A stretch of DNA of 64,000 nucleotides. Origin: Tubulanus polymorphus (lineage: Eukaryota > Nemertea > Palaeonemertea > Tubulaniformes > Tubulanidae). Location: the NCBI RefSeq assembly GCF_964204645.1, contig NC_134027.1, forward strand, positions 21,812,485-21,876,484, read 5' to 3'. The translations under genes were made by a program, and so were the position numbers. Positions within the stretch are counted from its first letter, which is position 1; each line of letters opens with the position of its first letter. Positions 21,200-32,150 of the stretch are shown one piece after another. Under the pieces are notes generated by a model. It saw only the letters and a program-made list of their open reading frames with translations, did not search any database and was not told where the DNA came from.

Positions 21200-21285
21200 A
21201 TGTTTACCACATGGCGTGTCAAGCCCCAATATGGCGTGACAAGCCTCGGGGCTTGTGACGCCATATGCAGCAGGTCTTAAGATTG
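21200..21285 (-). repeat. Inverted remnants of the CACGCCAT array
   Basis: CATGGCGTGTCAAGCCCCAA, ATGGCGTGACAAGCC and GGGGCTTGTGACGCCAT follow each other here and are the array motif in both orientations, so this segment can fold back. Confidence 0.5.
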
Positions 21286-21306
21286 CCTTAGATGTTGAAT
21301 TGACAA

Positions 21307-21623
21307 CCTACCACCTACAACCCTTCATTATTCTTACAAAACCAAACGTTCCGCACTGACAACAAATTAGTAAAATAGGACGTCTAAAAATATCTAGAAA
21401 TAGCCAGAAGTTTAACTAATCTCATTCTATCTTACAATTGTGATTGCTATTGATCTGTTTTTAAACTCCTTGTTTCATCTGCAATTCAGTTCACTAAAAA
21501 TTTTTATGTAACTATGTTTTTTGACCGCTGTACACTCAATCGGGACACTAGTTCCTCACTAGCTTCACTGCGTCATTAACTTTGCCATATCACATCATAT
21601 AGTTATAATGCCTTGAAACCCTA
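21307..21623 (-). repeat. Dispersed repeat, right copy of a 20-kb-spaced inverted pair
   Basis: Reverse complement of 1121-1440 with scattered indels. The CCGCACTGAC block at about 21349 and the CTAGCTTCACTGCG block at about 21559 are the clearest anchors. Between the pair lie the GPCR, the propeller pseudogene and the Ty3/Gypsy element. Confidence 0.6.
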
Positions 21624-22021
21624 AGCGCTGAAATAATTGAAATTCATACACATTTGTATCACCAAAATACTGAGCGAGGTCATATTTTCTCCGCGTAAAT
21701 CCTGCCCTGGCGTGGGGCCAATACGTCTAGCTACATCCAATACATAAATACTTTGTTTAAATTTAGCACGGTTAATCATACAGATTTTGTTTTTGAAAAT
21801 GTAAATTGGTTTTCCATTGTTTATGAAACTTTGAACGAAAACAAGGATTTCAATACCTATTCTATGCTGTATTTCAAAACTTGTCAAACGCTTTAAAATA
21901 CAATACATCACAAAACCTTTCTTTATACTCTTGATACCCATGTACCCGTAGAATTTATGGGCAGATAACTGGATTCAATACCGAGCCAGAATCAAGTGCC
22001 ATTGCCAGAATCTCAAACGAA

Positions 22022-22327
22022 TCAAACAGGTGAAAAATTGAGCTTCCAACACTTTTCAAATATCAATTTTTCAAGAATGATGTTGAAGTCTAAGTTGGAG
22101 CCTAATATAAAGCTATATCGACCCTCGACCTGGATTTCATTTTCTACAGTGACGATACCGGTCTGTACACGTTCGTCCATATCATCAGTTCCCTGGCATG
22201 CATCTCTCTCAAAAACTTCAAAGCTTGTAAAGCCTGCTAGGTTTTTCATTTTGGCAGTCCAATGATTCGGGTCTATTCCGGTGGCGTATTCCAGTGACAA
22301 AACATATTTGCTGTTTGCAACCAATAT
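22022..22327 (-). CDS. Candidate last exon of an unrecognised protein
   Basis: A frame of about 100 codons ends at TGA 22022 and begins directly after an AG acceptor (minus strand GAAGTTCAG before 22327). Composition is protein-like (QTGIVTVENEIQVEGRYSFILGS stretch shortened here to its motif VEGRYSFILGS; one DACQG block with a single cysteine and an acidic TDDMDERVQ run). There is no ATG, so upstream exons would be needed, and none was found. It could also be a fragment of a decayed gene or transposon ORF. No family recognised. Confidence 0.3.
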   Translation of the reverse strand: MLVANSKYVLSLEYATGIDPNHWTAKMKNLAGFTSFEVFERDACQGTDDMDERVQTGIVTVENEIQVEGRYSFILGSNLDFNIILEKLIFEKCWKLNFSPV

Positions 22328-23359
22328 CTGAACTTCGGCATTTCGTTTGATTTCTGAACTGTGGTCTTGTCAGTTTTAATAACTTGATGCTCATAGACCC
22401 TTCTGGGTCATTGGCCGCTGACGAGAGCTCTCCATCTGGTGCGGTTCATCACCAGGTCCCCAAAAGTCACAATCTTCACATTAATTGCAGCTGTTATTAC
22501 CCTCAAAGCTTTTTAACTATGTAAATGCTTCAATTCTGGTCGTGGCATAACACAACACGTTTATAACCATTTTAGGTGTTCATGACCCATGGTAGACTTG
22601 TAATCGAGTCGACTCCCTGGTATAGGCCAGTTTTGGACAATTATTGTATAAACTAGTTTGGCATACCGGTATGTAAGATAAATGGAAGATAGTGGCTTCA
22701 CATTGAGCATTAATGTACACACGAAATGAAACAACAGATATAATGCATCTAGTTTTCCTAGGGGATCTTGGAGTCTTAATATTGTATTATATACATGGTT
22801 ACTGCATTGCACAAAGCACTTGAATTATTTTTGGCTAACTTCGAATCCAGAAATATGTAACTGATTTGTAATTGATATACTATTACTATTTCTATCATTA
22901 TATTCTATAAACATCATCAAGGAATAGAATATATTTATTGCCACATCAAACCTTTTTTTATCAAAGGGCCTGAATGTGCTAGTGATTGTACAGCCTTAAT
23001 GGCTCTGTTCAGGTCCCTATCATCAATCTACTTACTATGTCACTTTATTTGCACTTATGTATTCAATTTAATTAATTGATGATGAAATAAATTATTATCA
23101 TTATTATACGTGTATCATTTTTTCAATTAGATAAACCATGAAATAATCACTGAGTGCGAGTGCTGGATTTCTAAAAGTCGTACATGCAGTTTCAGATCAA
23201 AATATAGCTGCAAAGCAGTGGTAACAGGTTTTCTGCGTCGTGTGCCATGCATTTATGAAGAAAACTTTTAAAGAAAATCAAAATGTTGCGTTCAAATCAA
23301 ACTAGGGGTCCAGGGACACCATGCCCACTTGGGAAGTGTTTTCCAATGCTCAACAATCT
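22328..23359. other. Intergenic, possible LINE end at 22380-22450
   Basis: The minus strand at about 22390-22440 reads as MNRTRWRALV, which resembles the C-terminal end of some LINE polyproteins, but the frame is short. The rest is AT-rich with nothing recognised. Confidence 0.3.
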
Positions 23360-24561
23360 AACAATTTCAATGTTCAACGCCACCTGGTGACCATATACAA
23401 AAACCAATGACCTTGAACCTCACCACAATCATAGAACATGTCAGCAGCTATGATTTTGTAATCGATTGTGATAACAAAATATGTCTCGTTACCAATTTAA
23501 TATGGAAATACTAAGTATTCTACTATTCAATGCCCCCTGGTGACCATATTCAAAACCCAATGACCTTAAAACTCACCATAATCATAGAACATGTCATAAA
23601 CTACAACTTTGCAATTGAACATGATAAAAAAATATGTCTCGTTACCAATTTAATATGGAAATACTAAGTATTCTACTATTCAACGCCCCCTGGTGACCAT
23701 ATTCAAAACCCAATGACCTTAAAACTCACCATAATCATAGAACATGTCATAACTACAACTTTGCAATTGATCATGGTAACAAAATATGCCTAGGTACCAA
23801 TCTAATAAGGAAATACTAAGTTATTCTACTATTCAACGCCCCCTGGTGACCATATAGAATAACTAATGTCCTTAAAACTCACCACAATCATAGATCATGT
23901 CATGAGCAACAACTTTGCAATTAATTATGGTAACAAAATATGCTTGGGTATCAATATAATGTGGAAAAACTTTTTCCCACCTACCAATGAGTACTGATGA
24001 TACCAAGATGGCCGCCAATTGCGTCACAATTGGCCGATCAAAAATACCTGGCTCAGGTATAAAACAACCCTTTCCAAGGAATACCCATCAAAAATTGCAA
24101 TGAGAAATGTCAAACCAGTAGGAAGCTACAGGACTCAGAATTTGGGCCAAAATTGACATTTTTGGGCACTAAAAAGGTCATAGGACGGCCATCTTGAGTC
24201 CGATCGACCCAATTTTTCTTATGGTGATGGGCCCTGGGGGGATTCAAATATATATGAAAAATCAAGGTAATTGATTTAGGCGTCTTCAAAATTTCCCTCA
24301 AAAAGTGTAAAAAGTGCTGATTTTGACAAACAACAATGGCTGCCAGTCGGCCATCTTGAATCTGAGAGGGCCAGTTTTTGGGCTGAAGATGTGTCTAGGG
24401 TAGACACATGTATAAACCAAATATCAAGACATTACCTTGAAGCGTCTTCAAAACTTCCCAAAATAACTGGATTCCGTCTACGGACGGACGGACGGACGAA
24501 CGGACGGACGAAAAGTGAACGCAATAGCCCGCTGGGACTAAAGTCCCAAGTGGGCTAAAAA
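23360..24561 (+). mobile_element. Tandem-core element with GACG microsatellite and 3' hairpin (pearl/Helentron-like)
   Basis: Four core units of about 154 bp start near 23381, 23533, 23686 and 23838, each with CCCCCTGGTGACCATA, AATGACCTTAAAACTCACCA, ATAGAACATGTCAT and GGAAATACTAAGT blocks. A unique region with three 'GGCCATCTTGA/GGCCGCC' segments follows, then the 3' module: a GACG/GACGGACG microsatellite (about 24480-24511) and a 13-bp-stem hairpin around GGGACTAAAGTCCC (24527-24555) ending GGGCTAA. This is the plan of bivalve pearl elements. No protein is encoded, so it needs enzymes in trans. I see no T after CTAA, so a classic Helitron end is not supported. Confidence 0.65.
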
Positions 24562-25084
24562 CCTCTGCCAACCAATATGGCGCTAAAGCACATGGCGGCA
24601 AGATCATGAATCTCAAGTTGCTCAAACTTACATGCCGATAATATCAATGTCAACAGTTGATCCGAATAAAACTAGAAAACAAGCCATGGACAACAACAGT
24701 TTTTGGCCTCGGGCTTGAACTCCAAACTTACCATGCATTAGTTCCCGTTGCATTTTGGATATGTTGTATGTAGGGCCAATAGCTAAATTTTGTCAAGACA
24801 ACTTTAAATTTCGATCCGATTCCTAAGTAAATGAGATCATCTTCAAGGCCATGTCGCTCAGTTTTTAGTGCCTAGTTCTGCTGCCAGGTGACCCATACTT
24901 TGCACTGCACTACAAGAAGCCCATACCTGCACTACCTTTGTATCCAAGCTTCATCAAGATTGAATCACTAGTAACAAAGCTAAGCAGCAGTAAGACAAAC
25001 GGCAAAGAAACAATATCTAACGAAAGCCTGAGAAGCAGCAACAAAGGTGACACAGTTAAGTAGATAGATATTCTTTTTTAAAAA
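24562..25084. other. Region downstream of FDXACB1
   Basis: Non-coding sequence between the tandem-core element and the FDXACB1 stop; it would hold the 3' UTR of that minus-strand gene. No strong polyadenylation hexamer was singled out. Confidence 0.3.
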
Positions 25085-28000
25085 TCATTTGTTCAAAAAA
25101 CTAACACCTAAAACATCCACGGCTAAAAGTCTGATTCGACTTTGCATCGAATGCGATAAAAGGTAAGATAACGATTTATCGCACGATTGAAAGGACATTC
25201 GATATCCGCGGGCGCGTCGCCCGTCCGCCGACCGATAAACGTCGAACAACTCGACCGATTTCACGTTGTCGTCGGCGATACATCGTACGACGTCGCAAAA
25301 CGATTTCACGTCGAATTCTCGAGCGTCGTTCAACCAGAAACTGATGTCGTGCACCCACAACGATGGGTACAAACTAACCTTCGTTCGATCGGGAACGAAC
25401 TTCGAACGCGAGTCTAACCGCAGTTTTTCGACACCAGCTTCGATCGTCGAATCGCGATACGCCCTCGCGAAAACGCTCGACCATAAAGTTCGGCGATCGT
25501 GAATTTCGTAGATTAATTTCGTTAAAGTATCGACGTTCAATAGGAAATAAACGACGACCGAGTCACCATCGTCCGCGCGAGTTGAATCGACCGTAGCTAA
25601 AATCTCTCGCGAATTCTGTTCCGTTTGAACAAATAAGTATGACTTATACGGACTATCCTCTTGGACTGGACTCCATTCTATGCTAACAGCACCGGTATTC
25701 AATAATTGGTCGACGATACTTTTTAAAATCGATTTCAGTTCATTCGCGGAGCTATCGACGACGGCTTCCTCTGAAGCGCCGATTTTCAGAAGCCCTAACA
25801 TTTCGTAAGCGACCGGGCTAGCGTTTGTTCCGATGACGCACCGGCGTAAACCGACGCCTGTTAATATTCGTAAACGCGAAGTAGCGTTCAATTCGGATAG
25901 ATTCTCCGAGAGAGTTTGTCGGTAATTGAAACATTTTCCACGCCGCATTTCGTCTAGATGCATCAGTTTTAATTGCGACAACACGTTTTCTCGCGTTAGT
26001 ATTTCTTCGGACGCGATCTCCGTCCGAGTCGATTCTGATTCGACTAGAATGTAGCTATCGTTGTCGTCTTCGTTAACATCGTTAACGCGTACACCATCAA
26101 TCGGGAACAGGACGCGCGCTTCATTTTTGGGAATTTCCGACAAATCGGGATAATAATCCCGTAACGAATACAAAACATCTTGTTCGACCGATAACATGAA
26201 TTCCGGTATCAAGTCGTTGTGGTTAATTCTGAAAGTCAAAGAAAATTTTTCAACTAAAGCTTTCATTTGTTATATGTTCTACCTCATGAGTCAGGAGAGG
26301 TCTCCTTGAATGAGTTCAAATACACGGCCAGGGTGGCCACTTTCCACCTATTTACAAATCCCCTGAATTTTTCCCAATTTTTCCATATGATTTGACAAAA
26401 TTCACTCGGAGAAATTTCTAGGTTTAGAATGTTACAATCCATTCATTTTTAATTTTATCACTAGACTTTAAAAAAGCGGTTACCCATACTTCAGTTTTCT
26501 CTTCGGACATCTATTAAAAAATGGACTAACAAAGGAACACTGGACGTATGATATTCTACCAGTGAATTTTGTGATCATCGAGATTTCAAGCCGCGATAGC
26601 GAATGTCTTAAAGGAGGTTGGGAATAAGGCTGCAGAAAAAATGGCCGCTTTAACAATCTAAAGATGCAGAGAGTAGTTTGAAACAAATTACCGATGTATT
26701 ATTTGAGCTATGAACGGTAGACAGGAATATCTCACTCCAGATATTTCTACTTCTTGCGACGGTTTTTCACAGATTTCGTTGATTTCCGATTTTATAAACA
26801 TGTGATTGATGCCACGCTCTGTGTGAAATGATTTGTTTTGGTTTCTGTAAAAAAAAGATTTGTCGATTTTAAAATCAAATTGCCGTTTAAAAAGATGTTC
26901 ACCACTATTTTTTACTGAAACAACATTTAATCTGAAGTATTATCAATACAAGACCAAACTTCTACAGATCTTCTGATTCTATTTTAGTTTAGGTTGATAT
27001 TGGATAAGGTTTTATAGTTCCAGGTCTCATGTTCTCAGTTGAGGCAAGCAAAACACGCAAATTTAATTTTCTACAAAATAATTTAGGTGTGCGGGAAGTT
27101 TTCAAGTCAGTATTACACTTATTGAGAACCTAACACCGCATTCATACTATCGCTGGTTAGTCTATTCTAATTTGACCTTATCAATTTAGTAGGAAGAAAT
27201 CAAAGTCAAACAAATTTTTTAGTGATCTGTTTATTGCCGGTCCAGCAAGACGCGATGCTACGATAAACAGGCAATAAAAGCAAAATTTTTATTCTCACAG
27301 AGAAAATGACGTACATTGGTCTTTCTGGAATTGACCTATCTATGACAGCCTTTTCCTTATGTGAATGCTTGGTCCATTCTAAAATTGGAACGGACTAAAT
27401 TGAGAAATTGAGAAAAGTGTGAATGGTTACCGCCTAACCAATTATGATAAAACCAAAAAGAACATTAGCTTTTGCTTGAAAGCAAAGTTCTAGAGACATT
27501 TACGCCGTCTAACAGTCAAGCCAGACATCAAAGTACGTAAAATACAATTTTAATGATGTTTAAATCGGATTTATCATTTGTCAGCCCAGATGATTTAAAT
27601 TAAGCGGGTTTGACTGCATTCACAACTGCTGAAATAGATCACAATTCCATGTTGAAATTCTAACCTTACCTGAAGCCAGTAGAGATGTATTCGGTAAAAC
27701 TAAAATCATTAAACGGTAAAGCCGACACGAGTATCAATTGCGAATACGCCGCCATAGAAACGACCTGCCAACAATTACCCCATTCGCGTACGGGATTATC
27801 AGCAGGGGTACCGCCTTGCCCGTTAACCAGGGCAACCTCAATACACCCATCACCACGCAAAAGCAACACAGCACTAAAAACATTATAAATTTCAAATTCA
27901 ACAGCAATTCTAACACAAAAAAAATATAGAAATCTTTTGAAAATCATTCCATGCCGAGATGTATCGGTTATCCAAAATATCTAGGCCAGTTCTACAGTCA

Positions 28001-29643
28001 AATAATGTTTTTAAGTTTACACCTACTTTTTGTCTCAACTTTAACAGGGCTAACTTTTCTAATACCGGTAATCAACACCACATGTACTTAAAAGCTTATC
28101 ATCAGTCACTCAAACCCTTACCCTGAATATGTATACTATTTCGAGCATTTTGTACTTGGGAAAAGCAGCCATTTTCTAGCCCTTGATTTCTATAATTCAT
28201 GTGTTACTGAGTAGACTCCCCTCGAATCGGATCCTATCCAGCTCCACAGTTGTGAGTAGGAGTAAACTCCAAGTTAAAATTAGTTCATTCGAGTCAAATC
28301 TCAACTCGTAACTTTGGAATTGGACCCAGAGATACAAATTTGTAGATTTGTTAAACCGAAAACACAATGTTTCAGCTGTTGATTAATATCAAAATATAGA
28401 ATTGATCATTCAAAATTCTCTCTATGACTTGTACCCCTCTCACCTATTCAGACATCAAATTTCAATCGCTAACTCACAACACAGTTTCTCTTACCTTTGA
28501 AAGAAATCTTTCAGTAGCTGGCGATTTTTCTTGATGTTGGACTTTCCGCCGACGTGGGGAAAATTAAACTTGATCGTCGAAAATCGGAGTTTCTTCAATT
28601 CCGTATGATTTTGTAGATTAGTAGCGTCCACGTCGTGCAACACTACGCCCCCTGAAAAATATCTTTATTAATCAATAATGAAACATCATCAGACGACACT
28701 GGACTCATTGCGCTTGGTACCTGGAATTCATTTCAATAAACAATCTGCGAGATATATTCTTTACACCCTCAACCCGCTAACACCACATGCAGGGCATTAC
28801 CAGCTAGTTTGATGACTGATTTGCAATCCTTGACAATTCGGTGTAAAATGAATCAAAAATCAACGTTTTAGGCAAAAAAAATGATACCTTGTTTCTCTGT
28901 TTGCTGAACTTAAAAGTTGACCCGGTTGCCTATCTACCCTGTCCATTCATTGTTTTTAAATCGTGATCAGGCTAACCATAACAGACACAACAGCTTACAG
29001 GCGCAGATCCAGAGGGGGGTTACAGGGGTCGTGACCCCCCCCTGCTCAGCTTCCAAAAACTTATAATCGTTTTCCTGAAGGAATGTACTCAAGACAAAGC
29101 GGGCGGACAGTACGACATAATCGGTACCATATCATCTTATGTTTGGTCAACAAGATGCTGTATAGGCCCCTATCATTAGAGATTTTAGTCGGCAGTTTAA
29201 CATTAACATTTCTCTGGAAAAAATCCAGGATCCGCACCCGAGCTATAGAAATGAACTGATTTCAAATTCTACTGGAATTTACCCAGCTGCTGCGGAGAAA
29301 CAAGGTATAATTTCTTAGCATTAGTTCATCTGCCCATCAGTCAGACCTACCATAAATTAGGTATGTACTACAAACATTTTCAGGGCCATGACCACTGATG
29401 TCTGTTCAAACAAGTTTATAAAGACATTTTTAAGCATGATTCCTCTAAATATTTACCCTTCTTAACGACAAAATCGATATTCTCAACTGCTTTTTGCTGG
29501 TGATATTTCTTCACAACGGCATCGAAACTATCGAAACTTGTGGCGATCAAGCGTTGATGTTTTCCTAGTTGTTGAATAAATGACACGGCAAACGAGAAAT
29601 TTCCCTCGCCAACCAGTAGAATATATTCATCACCAGACGCCAT
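25085..29643 (-). CDS. FDXACB1: FDXACB1: BMT5-like methyltransferase-fold domain plus ferredoxin-fold anticodon-binding domain
   Basis: Four exons on the minus strand: 29643-29457, 28651-28495, 27873-27670 and 26228-25085. Every junction is GT-AG and the phases agree (1, 2 and 2 at the three joins), giving 563 residues, close to vertebrate FDXACB1 (about 620). Exon 1 has the SAM-fold loop GEGNFSFAVSF. Exon 2 has VDATNL and FNFPHVGGKSNIKKNRQLL, both typical of the Rossmann-like domain shared with 25S rRNA uridine methyltransferase BMT5. Exon 3 has GQGGTPADNP and W..CWQVV. Exon 4 holds a PheRS-like middle and the C-terminal FDX-ACB fold (about residues 470-563, from YPSLWVHDISFWL to LLAVDVLGVSF), the domain that binds tRNA-Phe anticodons in mitochondrial PheRS. 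Biochemical role of the family is unproven. Start ATG at 29643 precedes the GEGNFSF loop at the expected distance. It diverges from TBC1D30. Confidence 0.9.
26300..26450. repeat. hAT-like MITE end inside FDXACB1 intron 3
   Basis: CCAGGGTGGCCACTTTCCACC at about 26326 resembles a hAT terminus (CAGGG...), followed by a CACTCGGAGAAATTTCT segment also found at about 61702. Related GGTGGCCAC-ended sequences lie at 61519-61793 and 60361-60665. The second end of this copy is not clear. Confidence 0.4.
26451..27669. other. Rest of FDXACB1 intron 3
   Basis: AT-rich intronic sequence. Around 27160-27425 it resembles 49975-50215 (GGTCCAGC-AGACG, AAATTGG and TATGTGAATGC blocks), so a worn MITE is present. 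No exon seen. Confidence 0.35.
27874..28494. other. FDXACB1 intron 2
   Basis: 621-base intron. It contains a CAGTTCCACAG-type foldback at 28240-28326 (GCTCCACAGTTGTGAGTAGG ... ATTGGACCC). Nothing else recognised. Confidence 0.5.
28652..29456. other. FDXACB1 intron 1 with two repeat remnants
   Basis: At 28756-28803 the minus strand matches the 3' end of the SINE at 55309-55511 (GGGTTGAGGGTGT block). At about 28998-29240 a G-rich/C-rich segment (CAGATCCAGAGGGGGG ... AAAATCCAGGATCCGCACCC) has imperfect inverted ends and looks like another MITE. Confidence 0.45.
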
Positions 29644-30956
29644 CTTTCGACTATGAAAAAGAAAAATGTCTATGAACCTAAAAGATTTCCGATTGAATGG
29701 TGTATCGACAATCTAAACTTGGTTTCAAAATTCAGTAACCACCTTATTGGGTAAAAACAAATCCTGGTCCCAACTGTATCGATTTAGGGTTGTTAGGTTC
29801 ACAGAAAATTCAGGTTGCGGCTCGGGCATTTATTCAAGGTGATTTGATTTGTACCACTTGATCATAAGCGGCAGTCGAACACGAGTTTTCCGAGTTGTTA
29901 GAACAAAAACGCCTCGAATCTTTCGGCTCGACCTGTTTCGGGAACAACTTGTTCAACAACCTCGCCCCCTCGGGACAAGGACATGCTCTACCATATCAGA
30001 AGGATCCAGAGTTGGTTGATGATCGCCCCCTTCAGGTTTGGACCCTAAGGACCACCAAGAACCAATAACTTGGAGGCTTGACGCGTCGTGTGGTAATTAG
30101 GCCTTAATCTGTAAGAGGGGTCGAGTAGAGACAGAGTAGAGCGGGGCGTGGGATCCCCGATGCATGACATGGCCCGTGGACGTGGTCGCTGCCATCCAGT
30201 GGGAGGCCAACCGCCTGGGTGTCCGGTATACTCGGTTAGGCTACAACCCACTCTTCAATCAAAGGATACGCCACTAAATGATTAAATATACCACATTTAC
30301 CTTGGCTGCCCGTCAAAATTCCTGCTGTCAGCTTCTTCAATTCAATCTTCTTGCACAGCTGGTGATTGTTAATCCCACGCGCCATCTATTGCCATTGGTA
30401 AAGTCAGTCAAGGATCGGCTAATTCTAATTTTGGAGACCTGCAGCCTTTTGCTATTCGATCATTTTTGAGTTAAATAAATGGCCCTTAACATAAGATAAT
30501 CGTTTCAATTTCAACAACTTACTTATGCCGAAAACTGGATGCTCATTCTTAGAAAACACAAATCAACATAGGCTACCCTAATTTGAATTTATTCATGTTA
30601 CATGCGCATGGGTATAATCGATATACATGCGCATGTGTGTAATCGATATACATGCGCTTGTGACCTGTTTATACATGCGGAACTACGTCTCAATCAATCT
30701 AAATTCAATCGACAAACAAATTAGTTTCCATGACATCTGTCGAATAGGGCTCGGATACCGATAATCTAAGACCGGCGAAATTTACTTCGTACGATTCGTT
30801 TTTGGACGTTTTATCGGGATTTCTCGCATTTCGAATCGATTCGACGAGAACTACGTCTACGGCGTGAAAACTCGGACAGATTTTATTGATCGTCGAATGC
30901 GCGATTACGAACGGAGTGTAACAGTGTAAGCCAACATGGCATGAGAGAGCGGAAAG
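29644..30956. promoter_or_regulatory. Divergent intergenic region between FDXACB1 and TBC1D30
   Basis: Both start codons face away from this 1.3-kb region, so it should hold both promoters. A tandem repeat at 30598-30672 has three copies of a unit with ATACATGCGCATGTG and AATCGATATACATGC; TGCGCATG resembles an NRF-1 half-site. The 30045-30251 segment has an open minus frame of 68 codons that I could not assign and may be repeat-derived. Confidence 0.45.
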
Positions 30957-30976
30957 ATGGCGACGCGTTTCAGTAA
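30936..30976 (+). promoter_or_regulatory. Two short upstream ORFs in the TBC1D30 leader
   Basis: An ATG at 30936 gives a two-codon ORF (ATG GCA TGA). A second ATG at 30941 runs to a TAA at 30974-30976, overlapping the main start at 30957 in another frame. Such uORFs usually lower translation of the main frame. They matter only if the transcript starts upstream of them. Confidence 0.4.
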
Positions 30977-31476
30977 TACTGCCGTTCCAATTCAACGCGA
31001 AATCATGTCGCGCACCGACTCCGAGGACGAGTTGTTCTTCCCTTACAACGAACAGGAACCTAAATTCCACCGTACGAAACGATCCGAAAGTCTGGACGTA
31101 TCGTTTCAGTCGAGTTTCAAACACTTACAGCGTCAATCCAGACTGAAATCCGGTGACAGTATCAGCAGTATTGCTTCCGCCGCTGCGACATCGCTGACGG
31201 CTACCCCGGGCTCGCTGTCCGGATCGAGTTCGCGGTCGCAATCTCAACCGGATGTTTACGCGAATTTAAAACAGCAGCATTCGATCGTCGACGATTTGCT
31301 GTTCGAGATTTACAACCGGTGGCAGTATCAACAACGAGACAGTTTCGACAGCGATACGTTCACCGAGTGTTCGAGCACGTCGGACGCCTTCTTCGGTCGG
31401 CACGACTCGCTGCAGCTCAGCGAATTGGACCAACGTCACTCGAGACGCATTCATACGGCTTTTTTGTTAAATCAGA
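30957..31476 (+). CDS. TBC1D30: TBC1D30 exon 1 (N-terminal, before the TBC domain)
   Basis: 173 codons plus one base, from the ATG at 30957 to a GTAAGT donor at 31477 (phase 1). The region is Ser-rich (RTDSEDELFF, SISSIASAAATSLTATPGS) and then has VDDLLFEIYNRW, RDSFDSDTFTECSSTSDAFFG and QRHSRRIHTAFLLNQ. These match the N-terminal part of TBC1D30, where a VSGLLNELY-like block, an RRDSLDSSTE-like block and a QRHQMLYLRQ-like block occur in the same order. TBC1D30 is a GTPase-activating protein reported to act on Rab8-type GTPases and to affect primary cilia. A second in-frame ATG is at 31005. The exon joins exon 2 at 51256 in matching phase. Confidence 0.8.
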
Positions 31477-31844
31477 GTAAGTACGAATATATTCTAGTAT
31501 ATTCTTTATTTCTAAATCTTTGTTCAGGCCCGGGGCATCATCATCGTAATCAGAGGCGGATTTCGGAATTTTGCATCGAGGGCCCAAAAATTCCGAGCCC
31601 TACACGTACTTGGTACATGGACGTGAGGCTGTTGATGCAAAGTCCGCGGAGGTTTTGGGGCCCCAAAGTTGATCTTGAAAAAATGGACAACTTTCTGAGC
31701 ATCCTCTAGTGTGGTTCTTGAACAAAATGACCAGCAATGATTTTCCACTAGGCCTATTATGTGTTAGGCCTACGGTACTTTCTTATGTCAGGTTGTGAAA
31801 TGTTGTTATCTTCGCTAAAAATAGGGGGCCCGGGCCATGTAGGC
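31477..31844. other. Start of TBC1D30 intron 1
   Basis: The exon-1 frame stays open to 31709 without the splice, but this part loses protein-like composition and the GTAAGT donor is strong. A GGGCCC-rich stretch (about 31525-31665) with CCCGGGGCAT and GGGGCCCCAAAG may be another MITE. Confidence 0.4.
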
Positions 31845-32150
31845 CATTTGGAGGAGTGGTGTGGGCGAGTGGTTAGAGTGTTCGACTCATAAGCCAGGTT
31901 ATGGGTTTGAACCCATACATTACCGTTGTGTCGCCGGGCAAGACAAACTGAATGCCTCTCTTCACCCAGGAATATAGACGACCCCTGAGCGCTAGCAGCT
32001 GATTGGATATCACTTCTCCTCAGCAAGAGATGACTGATAAATGGTCAGAGTTGTAGGCTGGGGGTAATAATACCGACTTAATGGAAAGCGTCGTATGACA
32101 GTGAAAAGGGCGCTATAGAAATTGAATAACTACTGAATTACTACTGCCCT
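31845..32150 (+). mobile_element. tRNA-derived SINE (tRNA-Met-like head)
   Basis: The head carries an A box (GGGCGAGTGGTTAGAG) and a B box (GGGTTTGAACCC), with a GACTCATAA anticodon-loop-like segment, so a CAT (Met) tRNA ancestor fits. A unique body follows, then a 3' end with AAGGGCGCTATAGAAATTG, a common type of SINE tail shared with partner LINEs. Target duplications were not clear. Confidence 0.7.

Noticed and set aside
1121-21623. Polinton/Maverick-type large transposon bounded by the inverted 300-bp repeats
   Set aside because: No DNA polymerase B, retroviral-like integrase, ATPase or capsid gene lies inside apart from the separate Ty3 element.
24527-24561. Classic Helitron 3' end (hairpin then CTAA)
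   Set aside because: The base after CTAA is A in both copies, not the T expected for Helitron insertion between A and T; I prefer a pearl/Helentron-like reading.
30045-30251. Minus-strand 68-codon ORF rich in P and R between FDXACB1 and TBC1D30
   Set aside because: GC-rich sequence with no start context, splice partner or recognisable domain; possibly repeat-derived.
31477-31709. Read-through extension of TBC1D30 exon 1
   Set aside because: The frame stays open but passes a strong GTAAGT donor in the phase that exactly matches exon 2 at 51256, and protein-like similarity ends at the donor.
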